Below are positions 12,084 to 25,205 of a stretch of DNA of 64,000 nt, in pieces (positions within the stretch are counted from its first letter, which is position 1; each line of letters begins with the position of its first letter). The translations under genes were made by a program, and so were the position numbers. The stretch is from NCBI GenBank assembly GCA_033675265.1, contig JAUJYZ010000132.1:477001-541000 (forward strand), read 5' to 3'. The stretch is from Actinostola sp. cb2023. Lineage: Eukaryota > Cnidaria > Anthozoa > Actiniaria > Actinostolidae. Below the pieces are notes generated by a model that was not told where the DNA came from, did not search any database, and saw only the letters and a program-made list of their open reading frames with translations.

Positions 12084-15000
12084 TCATCGCATGTTTAATA
12101 AAACACCATAAATCTCAAACCCAGACAAGTACAACGCATATCTTCCAGAAGAGTTCTTTCCAGTTTGATGAATCCTAAAGTATCTCATTGCCTGGATGTT
12201 GCCTTCAACAGTCCATGTACCCGTGTAGAACGGGTACACCCCTTTCAAACCCCGATCATTCTCGTGCTTCCTAAGAACTTTCCAGTTTCGTCCATCACGT
12301 GACCCCTCTAGATTCCAGTTCCTTATGATTGACAGCCCATTGTCACGGCCATGACGTATTGTATAGTGAGTAACAAACAGTGCATACTCTTCACCAATGT
12401 CCACGGACCACCATGAATCCTCAATGTCACACGTACAGCTAAGAGTGCCTTTCCTAGGGTCTAGAATATCTATGGGGTGGCCATGATGACAGGATGATCG
12501 GCTCACTAGGATGCGACCATTATCGTTGCTCGCTGGGTTTACAAACTGTGTTGTGTTGAAATTTGTTCCCATGGTGTAGATGATCCCATTGCGATCGAAA
12601 TCCTTTTTGTAATTGAAAACTCCTGGGGAAAACGAAAACAAATAATCATCAAGTTTACTAATAACACCGGACTGAAAGTGTTACAATATACAAAATGTGT
12701 ATTCAACGACGATAAAAAGCGCGCACACCAAAAATTGCTGAGGGTGCTGGAAAGTAGACCAGTTTCCCCACAAATATTCAATCAGTTTTCAACAAATCGC
12801 GCGTTCTCACTTCGTGGTATTTAATTTTAAAGATAGAGTACTCACTTCCCGGTAACGTCTTCCATCGGCTTAAATCCTCCATCAGTTGCTCGTGAATTTC
12901 CTCTTTCCCTCTTACAGTCGTTTTTAATTTAGAGATTTCATCAAGTCTTATTTGTTCGCAATCTTTTGCATCTTTAAGTTCAGACTCGAATTCTTTTAAG
13001 CTGGCACTTTTGGCTTTGATCTCCTGTTCAAGCTTTTGCTTGAGTTGTTTCTTTTCAGAATTTGTTTTCTTTTTGAATTTATCAAAGTCTTTATGAATTG
13101 TCTTGTTTGTGTCTCGTTCTTTGTCTAATTCACTCCTCAAACGTGAGATATTGTGTTTGTCCCTCTCGATCTGAGATGTGAGATCATCCTTAGTGTTTTT
13201 AAGGTCTTTTATTTCATTGTAGTGCAGTTCTGTCATTTCGTTTCTGATGTTCTTCACCTCGTTATCGTGATCTTGTTTGCTTGTGTTGTACAGTTCTTCA
13301 AGCTTACACAAGTTTGTTTCAAGGCTCCTCTTTTCTCTGTCAAACTTATCTGTTTTTTCTTTCAATCTGCATTCCAACGTTCTTGTTTCTTGTTTTAAGC
13401 TGCTGACTTCTCTTTCCATTTGCTGTTTTGCTTCCACACAATCTGACTGTAGATTTGTGCATTTTCTACACGTAGAAATTCCTGTGTACGAGAAAATGAA
13501 AATAAATCCAAGCTGGAGCTATCAGTCGCTCAATAAGGTTATCTCCAGGCTTACTCAATGGAGCTTGGGAAACATGAATTATTTATAGCCAAGAACATAT
13601 TATAGTACGACGTTCAAAGCAACGGTTTTTCTCGAATGCAACGAGACTGAACTACGAAGTTTAGTATAAAAATACATACTCACCAATATCTTCCATTGTA
13701 GTTTAGAATAAACCATGCCGGTTACATACTCGCCAATATCATCCATTGTAGTCTAGTATTTAATCCATGTTACATACTCACCAATATCTTCCATTGTAGT
13801 TTAGTATTTAATCCATGTAAATACCATGATCACCTCAGTTTTCATTGTTCCACGAGGGACATTTAACAACGAACATCCCTCGCGAAAGCTCTAAGTCAAG
13901 CATCGCTCATGCATAGTAATGAGGGAATTTAGACTAAATCTCCCTCATGAATACAATCATGAGGGAAATTTAGACTAAATGTCCCTCATGAATACAATCA
14001 TGAGGGAAATTTAGACTAAATGTCCCTCATGATTATATTCATGAGGGACATTTAGACTAAATATCCCTCATTACTATGCATGAGGATGCAAGTCAGTCAG
14101 TCTAATCAACACCAGGTGTACACACAATCATTGGGACCCAAGAGCAAACCAAATAGTATTTAATCGCTCCTCTACTTATGACGACTCGAGCATTCAAGAC
14201 GTGTGGGATGTGTGAAGCTCAAAATACAGTGGTATTTTGATATCCACAACATCGTTAACGCATGCGCAATAGAAGGAAATGCACAAAAGTCGAATTCAAA
14301 GGATATTTGATTAGACCTATTTCTGTTATTTGTTCACACAATGAGTTGGCACTTTCCTCTTTTTCTGTATGTGCTTTTTAGTATTTGAGGAACCGTATTC
14401 TCTCTTACTTGCTCCACTTCGTCATCTCTCATAAAAGTAAACCGACCTTCCGCCATTTCTGATCTGTTTACCTTCAGGTTACCTTACTATAACTAATTTA
14501 TACTCTTTTTATTGTGTAAATGAAACAAAGATGTGCAACATGAAGTATCCCCAGAGTACAGTCTAATCAAGACTCTTTCACAAAACACTATAATATATAT
14601 TCCCTTTGCGCCGTTAACTCAAGCCTGTATTTTTGTCCATTTCCTCGGTGATCATGGTATTACAAACTAATACCATGGCTTCTTCGGGATATTAGTGATT
14701 AAATGTCCCCGAAGCCGAGGGTCGGCTTCGGGGACATTTAATCACTAATATCCCTCAGTGCCATGGTATTACTTATAGTTACATACTCACCAATATCTTC
14801 CATTGTAGTTTAGAATAAACCATGTTACATACTCACCAATATCTTCCATTGTAGTTTAGTATTTAATCCATGTTACATACTCACCAATATCTTCCATTGT
14901 AGTTTAGTATTTAATCCATGTTACATACTCCCCAACATTTTCCATAGTAGTTTAGTATTTAAACCATGTTACATACTCACCAATATCTTCCATTGTAGTT

Positions 15001-17023
15001 TAGTATAAGCCATGTTACATACTCACCAATATCTTCCATTGTAGTTTAGTAGAAACCATGTTACATACTCACCAATATCTTCCATTGTAGTTTAGTATTT
15101 AATCCATGTTAGTCATACTCACCAATATCTTCCATTGTAGTTAGTATTTAATCCATGTTACATACTCCCCAACATTTTCCATAGTAGTTTAGTATAAACC
15201 ATGTTACATACTCACCAATATCTTCCATTGTAGTTTAGTATAAGCCATGTTACATACTCACCAATATCTTCCATTGTAGTTTAGTATAAGCCATGTTACA
15301 TACTCACCAATATCTTCCATTGTAGTTTAGTAGAAACCATGTTACATACTCACCAATATCTTCCATTGTAGTTTAGTATAAACCATGTTACATACTCACC
15401 AATATCTTCCATTGTAGTTTAGTATTTAATCCATGTTACATACTCACCAATATCTTCCATTGTAGTTTAGTATTTAATCCATGTTACATACTCCCCAACA
15501 TTTTCCATAGTAGTTTAGTATAAACCATGTTACATACTCACCAATATCTTCCATTGTAGTTTAGTATAAGCCATGTTACATACTCACCAATATCTTCCAT
15601 TGTAGTTTAGTATAAGCCATGTTACATACTCACCAATATCTTCCATTGTAGTTTAGTATAAGCCATGTTACATACTCACCAATATCTTCCATTGTAGTTG
15701 TTGATTTGTCTAGTTGGTTCTTCTTCTTCTCTTCATAAGCTTTCAATTGATGTTCGAGTTCTTTGGATGTTGCTAAAGCGAAGTCTCTCTCGCATGTCAC
15801 CAAATCTAGTTTTCTCTCCAACTCCACAAGTTCGGCATTATGCTGTATGCATTCAAGCATTTCCTCACATTGACCGTAGAGTACTTCCATATTGTTATTG
15901 ACACAGTGTCTGCTAGTTTTGTCAATGTCTTCAGCGATCTCATTTTCCCCGTTATTTGAGATGATTTTCTCGCTGTATGCTCGTTTTCGCTGCATGTCAT
16001 GTTTAGCCCGACTTTTCGTCTCATCAAAACTCAGTTTTCTAGAATCAACAGGATAAGCTTTTCTAGAATTCGACTGAGCTATGTCTCTCATAGTTTCATG
16101 TTGCAAATGTCTTTGAAACTCTAGCTTTAGGTCTGTAATTTCTGTAGTTTTGTCGTTCAACTCTTTTTCAAATGTGCGACATTTGTTTTGAAGGTCAGTC
16201 TTCAGCTGCTTTTCGGTTTCTAACTCTCTTGTTAATTTTTCCTTGATGTTGTTTAACTCATTGACATTAAAAATCAACTTTTCCTTCTCGGTTTTTGATT
16301 GATTTAAAAGCGCCTTGTGTAGACTTTTTAGTTCTTCGAGTTCTTTACGGATATTTTCTTGCTTATTTTTCTGTGATTCCAGACTCACGCTAACAATACG
16401 AAGTTCGTCGCGTAGTTTTGCACTATGGGAGCGTGCACGCCCAAGCTCTGTCTTCATTTCGATTAACTTTTTCTCCATTTCTGTAAGTAGAACATACAAT
16501 AAAATTAATGGCGTTGATATCGTGAACTAGAAACGAGCAAGAAGTTTCTTAACCAAGTAAGTAAGGAGCCTGAAGTAGACACTGAACAACATGAAAATCA
16601 TATCGAGTTTCTGGATTGACAACATTTCCAGCAACTTAAACAAATTGGATAACTAATGATGGGAAGGCCAGGAAGCCAGCTGGAAGGCATGCAGGAAGCC
16701 AGGACGGTAGAGTGGCAAGGGAATCTATTATTATATATTACAACGTGATGACATATACCTTCTTCCTCGCGTAATGGAACTGCAAGAAATGGCTGTACGT
16801 CATCTAGAGCTTCAATAAAACATGGAAATGCTCGAGGTCCCCTCCTAGGAAGAATGTCCAGTAGCCTGTCCACTTGGTCCTCTCTGGTCGGTTGATTCTT
16901 GATTTCTTGTTCGTCATTAGTGTCCAGTACTGACACCAAATATGGTAAGAGTTTCTTCGGTTCCAGGTCCCTTCGAAAACTTAGGGTATGACGTCGTAGG
17001 AGTGAGCGATGGCGGTCGTCCAT
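12084..17023 (-). CDS. CARD / coiled-coil / discoidin-fold protein (746 aa)
   Basis: Four exons: 17023-16759, 16480-15680, 13481-12846 and 12622-12084; all junctions are phase 1 and the sum is exactly 747 codons. Residues ~3-88 form a CARD (LLRRHTLSFRRDLEPKKLL, LLDILPRRGPRAFPCFIEAL), a death-fold interaction domain closest in feel to CRADD-type CARDs. Residues ~90-355 and ~375-560 are long charged heptad-rich coiled coils, separated by a Lys/Ser/Arg linker and a CRKC motif. Residues ~568-746 are a discoidin (F5/8C-like) domain of the intracellular type seen in HECTD1 and some BTB proteins: DFDRNGIIYTMGT, WWSVDIGEEY, HYTIRHGRDNG, RNWNLEGSRDGRNW, FRIHQTGKN, LSGFEIYG. No signal peptide or membrane segment, so probably a cytosolic scaffold. 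An in-frame stop lies upstream of the ATG, after a likely 5'UTR acceptor. CARD plus coiled coil recalls CARD9/CARD11; the discoidin tail does not. Confidence 0.85.
13850..14100. repeat. Clustered palindromic repeats
   Basis: Alternating forward and reverse copies of CATGAGGGA(C/A)ATTTAGACTAAAT make several overlapping hairpins. The outermost arms are GCATAGTAATGAGGG and CCCTCATTACTATGC. With 14100-14770 it interrupts the splice-donor minisatellite. Confidence 0.8.
14655..14775. repeat. Near-perfect long hairpin
   Basis: Arms of ~31 bp (GATATTAGTGATTAAATGTC then CCCGAAGCCGA, and their inverse) are separated by only three bases (GGG, around 14720). Outer flanks ATACCATGG / CCATGGTAT extend the symmetry. 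Confidence 0.85.
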
Positions 17024-17099
17024 GATTGGCTTGCTGGACAATAATCCAACTTCAATCTAGATGATTAAAATGGTGAAAGGGAATTTTTAACTGGATAAT

Positions 17100-18640
17100 A
17101 TACAGCAATATTATAACACCAATACACATGCAATAAGCTAAGGTTTCGCCGGACTTGACTATTTCCCATTTTCTTTGCTACAACAAGATGTTGGAAATAT
17201 GTCCAACCGGTTTTACATGCAAACGCAGCAGCCACTGAACGTTTTTGAACAAAGTTTCAGCAGATGACTCAGTTCCTGTTTGGCTTCAAGATGTATTCCT
17301 TTTACTTCACTTACTTCACGTAAGCTAATGTTTTGTTTTGTCTGTCATGAAGCCTTTGTTCAAAAGCAAAATTAATGCTAATTAGTTTCTCCCAGTTGAC
17401 AACACTCTATATACTATACACTACACTCAATGTGATACGGTACAATACTCCTGAGATAATGACTCTACAGTAATTAATTACAAACAAACTATTTAAATTT
17501 TTCTGTGTGTTGGTAATGATAGTTTAGTAGCCACTTTACCGAGTAAACGACAGTCGGAGAACCATGACCAGTTCTGATATGTAGAGCAAGTAAATTTGAT
17601 TTGCACTAATTGGTCGTCAGTAGAGGAGGTGTAGATATACTGCATGTACGTGTAGAAATGCAAGACAACAATACCAAAGGTCATGGTCGACTCGCTCAGA
17701 AAGAAAATAGTGCAATGAAACTGATAGACTGACTGCCGGCTGTGCTTCTAAACTTACCTCAAAACTGTCGAACACGAGCTTTGTTGGACCGACTCAAAGA
17801 ACTCCAAAATCCTTTCAACTTAATCGAGTTTTGATGTCCAGAGTTAAAACCTTTACCTAAGAATTTCGCAGGGATATATCCTGCTTGGTGTAGCTAGTGA
17901 CGACAGTGAAAATGTTTTCGAGTTTATAAGCCAGAGTACAAAAACAAGCATTAAGCTTATACATTACTGGCCACAATAATGAATAATGAATACTTCTAAT
18001 AATTACTACTGATACACTTCTAATAGGGCAAGCTACGAAACTTATATCAATGTAGGTTTGAAGAAACATGGGCGAGCAAGATCTCCAACGCAAGACAAGT
18101 ATTGTGAGGTCAGCGTTTTTCTTTGGAAAGTAAGGATTTAATTACTCATGTTTTCGTGCCCACTGAACTGAGACCAAAAACATACGTTACCGTAACAACA
18201 AGAGGGCGCATTTGATTATGAGAAAAAGAACTGACATGCGAGGCCAGTGGTAGAAGCTGGTAGAGAACAAAGTATTATTACTCTGGCTTCCTTCCTGTGG
18301 AAGGCCCGAGTCCGAAAAATGCAGGACATCAAATCCACATTACAGGCGTTCCTTGTTTGGAGACGCAGGGATTGGGGAGAAGAGGAGAATGAAAGGGGGG
18401 AGAGTAGGGGGAGGGGATGCAGGTACAAAGGCGCCGAAAACAATTCAAGTAATGCTCAATTATATAGTTTTATCATATTACATATTATTGTATTACACGT
18501 TCGTATTCTGAACGAGCGCCTGCTCTTTGACGTATCGTGTTGATTGACATGTTGCCTCAGCGCAGCTGGGAACTGCAGCCGCTATGCACCACTATATATT
18601 GCCCAGAAAGTCGTACACGGTCTTTCCTTACTGTTCTATG
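17100..18640. other. Upstream of the CARD gene; no supported coding exon
   Basis: The only open frames are short and lack recognisable domains. The proximal part presumably holds the CARD gene promoter and a 5'UTR exon, because an acceptor-like TTTAATCATCTAG precedes the coding exon near 17060. Confidence 0.4.
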
Positions 18641-18647
18641 CACCAAG

Positions 18648-19036
18648 AGACCAAGAGACCCTTTTATCCCACAATGCATGATTTTCCGCGCTTGACGTCA
18701 AGCTTATTCTTTTGAATTCCCGATTCCCCTTATGACTTAGCGATACCACTACTACCAGAATCCTTTTCGAATTCTTATTCTTATTCAAATGTTTTAACTC
18801 CTATGAGAGTACCAAGGTATGGGGTGAATTAGAATAACAAAAGAAGCTACGAAAAGGATTCTGGTAGTAGTGGTATCACTACGTCACTAGGGGAATGGTG
18901 AATTCTATTCAAAATATACAAAGACTGAAAACAATGAAGGAAAATGAATGGAATTCAAAAGAATAAATTTGACGTCAAGCGCGGAAAATCATGCATTATG
19001 GGATTTATTAAAAGGATCTATAATGATGGTCTCTTG
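18648..19036. mobile_element. Foldback element (~390 bp)
   Basis: Outer arms AATGCATGATTTTCCGCGCTTGACGTCAA and the inverse are separated by a second inner inverted pair, ATACCACTACTACCAGAATCCTTTTCG and its inverse. The ends read AGACCCTTTTATCCCAC / GGGATTTATTAAAAGGATCT. No coding capacity. Confidence 0.8.
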
Positions 19037-19057
19037 TATGCACTGTGTACTGACTGA

Positions 19058-19153
19058 GGTCGGCATTAGATTCCATCCCTCAAAACCGCCTTGGCCGACC
19101 AAACAATAGAACGAATCTATTGTGTGCATCGTTTGGAGGGATGGAATCTAATG
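19058..19153. repeat. Inverted repeat (~95 bp)
   Basis: Arms GGCATTAGATTCCATCCCTC and the exact inverse GAGGGATGGAATCTAATGCC enclose ~50 bp. It looks like a small MITE or foldback remnant. Confidence 0.8.
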
Positions 19154-19335
19154 CCAACCGTGTACTGAAGTCAAATGACGACACAATGGGGATCAAAGCA
19201 AAAGCGAGAAGGTCGATAAGTGTGCGGGCCAAACATGACTTGTTATTCGGCAACTTTTCAATAAACTTGAACTCTTACATTGTAATTCATGTGTGTGACT
19301 GAAATCTATAAATTACAAAGCTATGCTGAATTAAG

Positions 19336-19797
19336 GCTGGTTTCCGTTGCGATACTAACCTGTGCTCGTGAGGGGATGAAAACACTCTGGGACGACTTGA
19401 AACAATCGGCGGCCGCACGCCGGCCCCGTCACCTGGTTTCCATAGAACGGCATTGATAATAATAATACTGATATGTTCTTATGGGCATTTAAAAATCTCA
19501 ATGCGCTTACAAATACGAGGGAAAATTCAACAATAAAACGGTAAGCTATACGATAATCATAGTAGATATACCGTATTCACCGGATACGTGTGGATGGGAG
19601 GCCAATCCACATCGAAAAAGTTGCGGATTCAAAAATAACCGGGTACGTGTGGACGGACTAATACGATTCGAATACGCTACGTGTGGACGCGAATTTGCTT
19701 TAATCCGCATCGAAAAAGTTGCGGATTCAAAAATACCCGGATACGTGTGGACGGGGCACATATTTTGAAACGATCTGGATGAGTATGGAAACCAGCT
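19336..19797. mobile_element. Probable non-autonomous element, GCTGGTTTCC termini
   Basis: Short inverted termini GCTGGTTTCC and GGAAACCAGC bound ~460 bp. The interior has a direct duplication containing CATCGAAAAAGTTGCGGATT and CCGG(A/G)TACGTGTGGACGG. Confidence 0.5.
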
Positions 19798-19975
19798 GTT
19801 ACAAAGACTTCTTCTACACGGCCTTTATGAATCCCACAACCAAGACCTTTTATATCCCTTTAGTTTAATGTTCCTCTTTAAAAAGCCGGATAGGTATGTA
19901 ATATTATATAGAGTTTTCGTTAATGCTGAAAATACAGATGTGGTTGTTGTATTTAAAACTGCCGTGAAGAATCTC

Positions 19976-20192
19976 TTCTTCTTCTTCTTCTTCTTCTTCT
20001 TCTTCTTCTTGTTCTTGTTCTTGTTCTTCTTCTTCTTCTTCTTCTTCTTCTTCTTCTTCTTCTTCTTCTTCTTCTTCTTCTTCTTCTTCTTCTTCTTCTT
20101 CTTCTTCTTCTTCTTCTTCTTCTTCTTCTTCTTCTTCATCATCATCATCATCTTCTTCTTCTTCTTCATCATCTTCTTCTTCTTCTTCTTTA
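19976..20192. repeat. (TTC)n microsatellite
   Basis: About 200 bp of TTC, broken by TTG and ATC variants. It lies immediately downstream (minus strand) of the stop of the membrane-protein frame, so it would be in that gene's 3'UTR. Confidence 0.95.
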
Positions 20193-20207
20193 GTCTTTTT
20201 CAGTCGA

Positions 20208-20837
20208 CTAGATATAATATAGCTGGTTCTTGCTTCCCTTGTCTTTATTCAAGTAGTCCTTCAAATATGACAAACCAATGAATATGGTACGGTACACAGA
20301 TAGCAAGAATATTAACTCCAATCCCTGCGCTACACTATGAATCCAGTTACATTGAACTGTCATACAGCTGAGTCGACTAACTAACAGTACATTGACGAAG
20401 CACGCCACATACCATGCAATCCCGTTGAATAAAACGCACAAAATGTTGGAGAGAAGGAACGGAACATCCTCTGGAAGAACAGTGTTTTGCACTCTTTGAC
20501 TCGACACAAACAGAGCAACGGCGTTGAACAGCAAGACCATTGTATTGATTTGAAGCCTGTAAGATACGCAGGCAATGTAGGTATCACAGTCAAGGTCTGA
20601 ACCTCCTTCGCCTGTCGGCCGTACTAAGCTCATTTTGTCGTAGATGCCAAGGAAAAACGCAGACACGTCTGAAGCGAAAAGAATTGCCAGCACAGCATTC
20701 TTAATTTTCGAGAATTCTGGTCGTAGACAGACTAGAGTCACAAGAAAAGTATTTGTTATGACTGGAGTGTAAAAAGCGCAGGATAACGACCAAAAATCCA
20801 CTTTCAGAACAATATCTATTTCTGACTGAGATTCCAT
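20208..20837 (-). CDS. Putative multi-pass membrane protein, 209 aa, single exon
   Basis: An uninterrupted ATG-initiated frame on the minus strand of balanced, non-repetitive composition. Hydrophobic segments fall near residues 17-40 (AFYTPVITNTFLVTLVCL), 47-66 (NAVLAILFASDVSAFFLGIY), 95-112, 126-153 (LLSNILCVLFNGIAWYVACF) and 170-190 (LELIFLLSVYRTIFIGLSYL), so five or more transmembrane helices. An acidic loop with several Cys follows helix two. I recognise no family. It could be an intronless rhodopsin-like or orphan channel-like protein, or a retained fragment. No signal peptide beyond the first helix. The stop lies 16 bp before the TTC microsatellite. Confidence 0.5.
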   Translation of the reverse strand: MESQSEIDIVLKVDFWSLSCAFYTPVITNTFLVTLVCLRPEFSKIKNAVLAILFASDVSAFFLGIYDKMSLVRPTGEGGSDLDCDTYIACVSYRLQINTMVLLFNAVALFVSSQRVQNTVLPEDVPFLLSNILCVLFNGIAWYVACFVNVLLVSRLSCMTVQCNWIHSVAQGLELIFLLSVYRTIFIGLSYLKDYLNKDKGSKNQLYYI

Positions 20838-20849
20838 TTCCTCAGTTTA

Positions 20850-22060
20850 AGCGCTAGCCGATATCGCTTGAATTGTGGCCGATTCAGTCTTCGTAATGAG
20901 ACCAAGTCTACAAGTTTGCGGTGATTTTGTTATCTTGTGTGTACAATTAACATGCAGATATAAACAGCCAGTAAAGCTTTATCCTACTTTATAACGTGGC
21001 ACTTTTCTTTGTATCCATGACAACGTCCATGACTGGGCTGCTTGTGTTGTAATCAGACTCGCGAAATGAACGTAATTCGATTCCGCATTTAACCATTCAT
21101 TCATTCATTCATTCATTCATTCATTCATTCATTCATTCATTCATTCATTCATTCATTCATTCATTCATTCATTCATTCATTTATTCATTCGTTCTTTCAT
21201 TCAGTCATTTAGCAATTCATTCCTCCATTCACTCATTATATTCAGTCATTTAACCATCCTTTCATTCACTCTTTCATTCATTCAATCACTTAGAACTTTA
21301 CGGAATTTTATTAACTGATTATGGTTTTTATTTTAGGTCATCAGCAGGTTTTCGTTTGCCATTGTTAAGTTTGATTCAAGGTTTATTCGTTCATTCGTTC
21401 ATTCATTCATTTCAGTATTCGTTTGTTCGTGCATTGATCAATTAACTATGAACTACGCTGTTAATTGCAATTTATTGTTATATTAACAATTAATAAATGG
21501 AAATTATCGTATCCGTGTCGCAGCTTCAGGATGGACTCATTCACTTTGCTAAAATCGATCAGAAATCCAGGTTTTTGAGCAAAAACATCGCTTTTCATAA
21601 ACTTTGCAAATATATTCTTTTTTACCTGTTGTTTATGAAAAGTGAAAAACAATCTATAGAGCGTGCTGACCAGAAGTAAGCTAGGGTTTTGCCTTGTCAT
21701 CAGGTTGTCATGGTAACTCAGCAGTATTGTAAGGCAGGTGAGTCTAATAAGCACATTTGAATCAATTCTCAGTTAAATTAATGACGAGAGTTTGTTTTAG
21801 GAGTGAATTCAAAGCTCTGTTCATCAGTGAATTAGATCCCGACCACACCAAAACGCTAACCTGCGTTTTCCTATTGTTTCTGATTGTTTTCGATTCCCTT
21901 AAGGATAGAGAACAATATAAAAACTGTGCGTTTTCAAACGAAAACGGAGTAGTGTGGACGGGGCCTTAATGTCTAGATAACGAATCGCATCGATCGATTT
22001 GCGTTTTACCTGAGAGCTGGAATAATAGATCATCGCTTTATGAGGATAGAAATAAAATGA
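20850..22060. other. Intergenic; (CATT)n and low-complexity DNA, no supported gene
   Basis: 21092-21190 is an almost pure (CATT)n run followed by decayed copies to ~21415. The remainder has only short open frames without support. The stretch near 21940 ends with AGTGTGGACGGGGCC, a motif resembling that in the 19336-19797 element. Confidence 0.6.
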
Positions 22061-22074
22061 ATGGCACTTTTGTT

Positions 22075-25205
<3,131 letters not shown>

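Larger units (their letters stand above)
13675..15700 (-). repeat. Minisatellite made of the gene's own exon end and 5' splice site
   Basis: The coiled-coil exon ends at 15680 as ACAATGGAAGATATTG followed by donor GTGAGTATGTAAC (minus strand). That exon-end-plus-donor segment, with a short spacer (ATGGNTTATACTAAACT or a variant with ATTAAATACT), is repeated about 19 more times into the intron (14775-15670), with three further copies at 13675-13815. Period is 44-50 bp. A variant (GAAAATGTTGGGGAGTATG), which lacks the GTGAGT donor, recurs near 14925, 15160 and 15488, suggesting higher-order duplication. Confidence 0.92.

Noticed and set aside
12539..12781. 80-codon minus-strand frame overlapping the discoidin exon
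   Set aside because: Out-of-frame shadow across the acceptor of the last CARD-gene exon.
14775..15680. Direct repeats resembling a CRISPR array
   Set aside because: No unique spacers; a eukaryotic intron minisatellite derived from an exon end.
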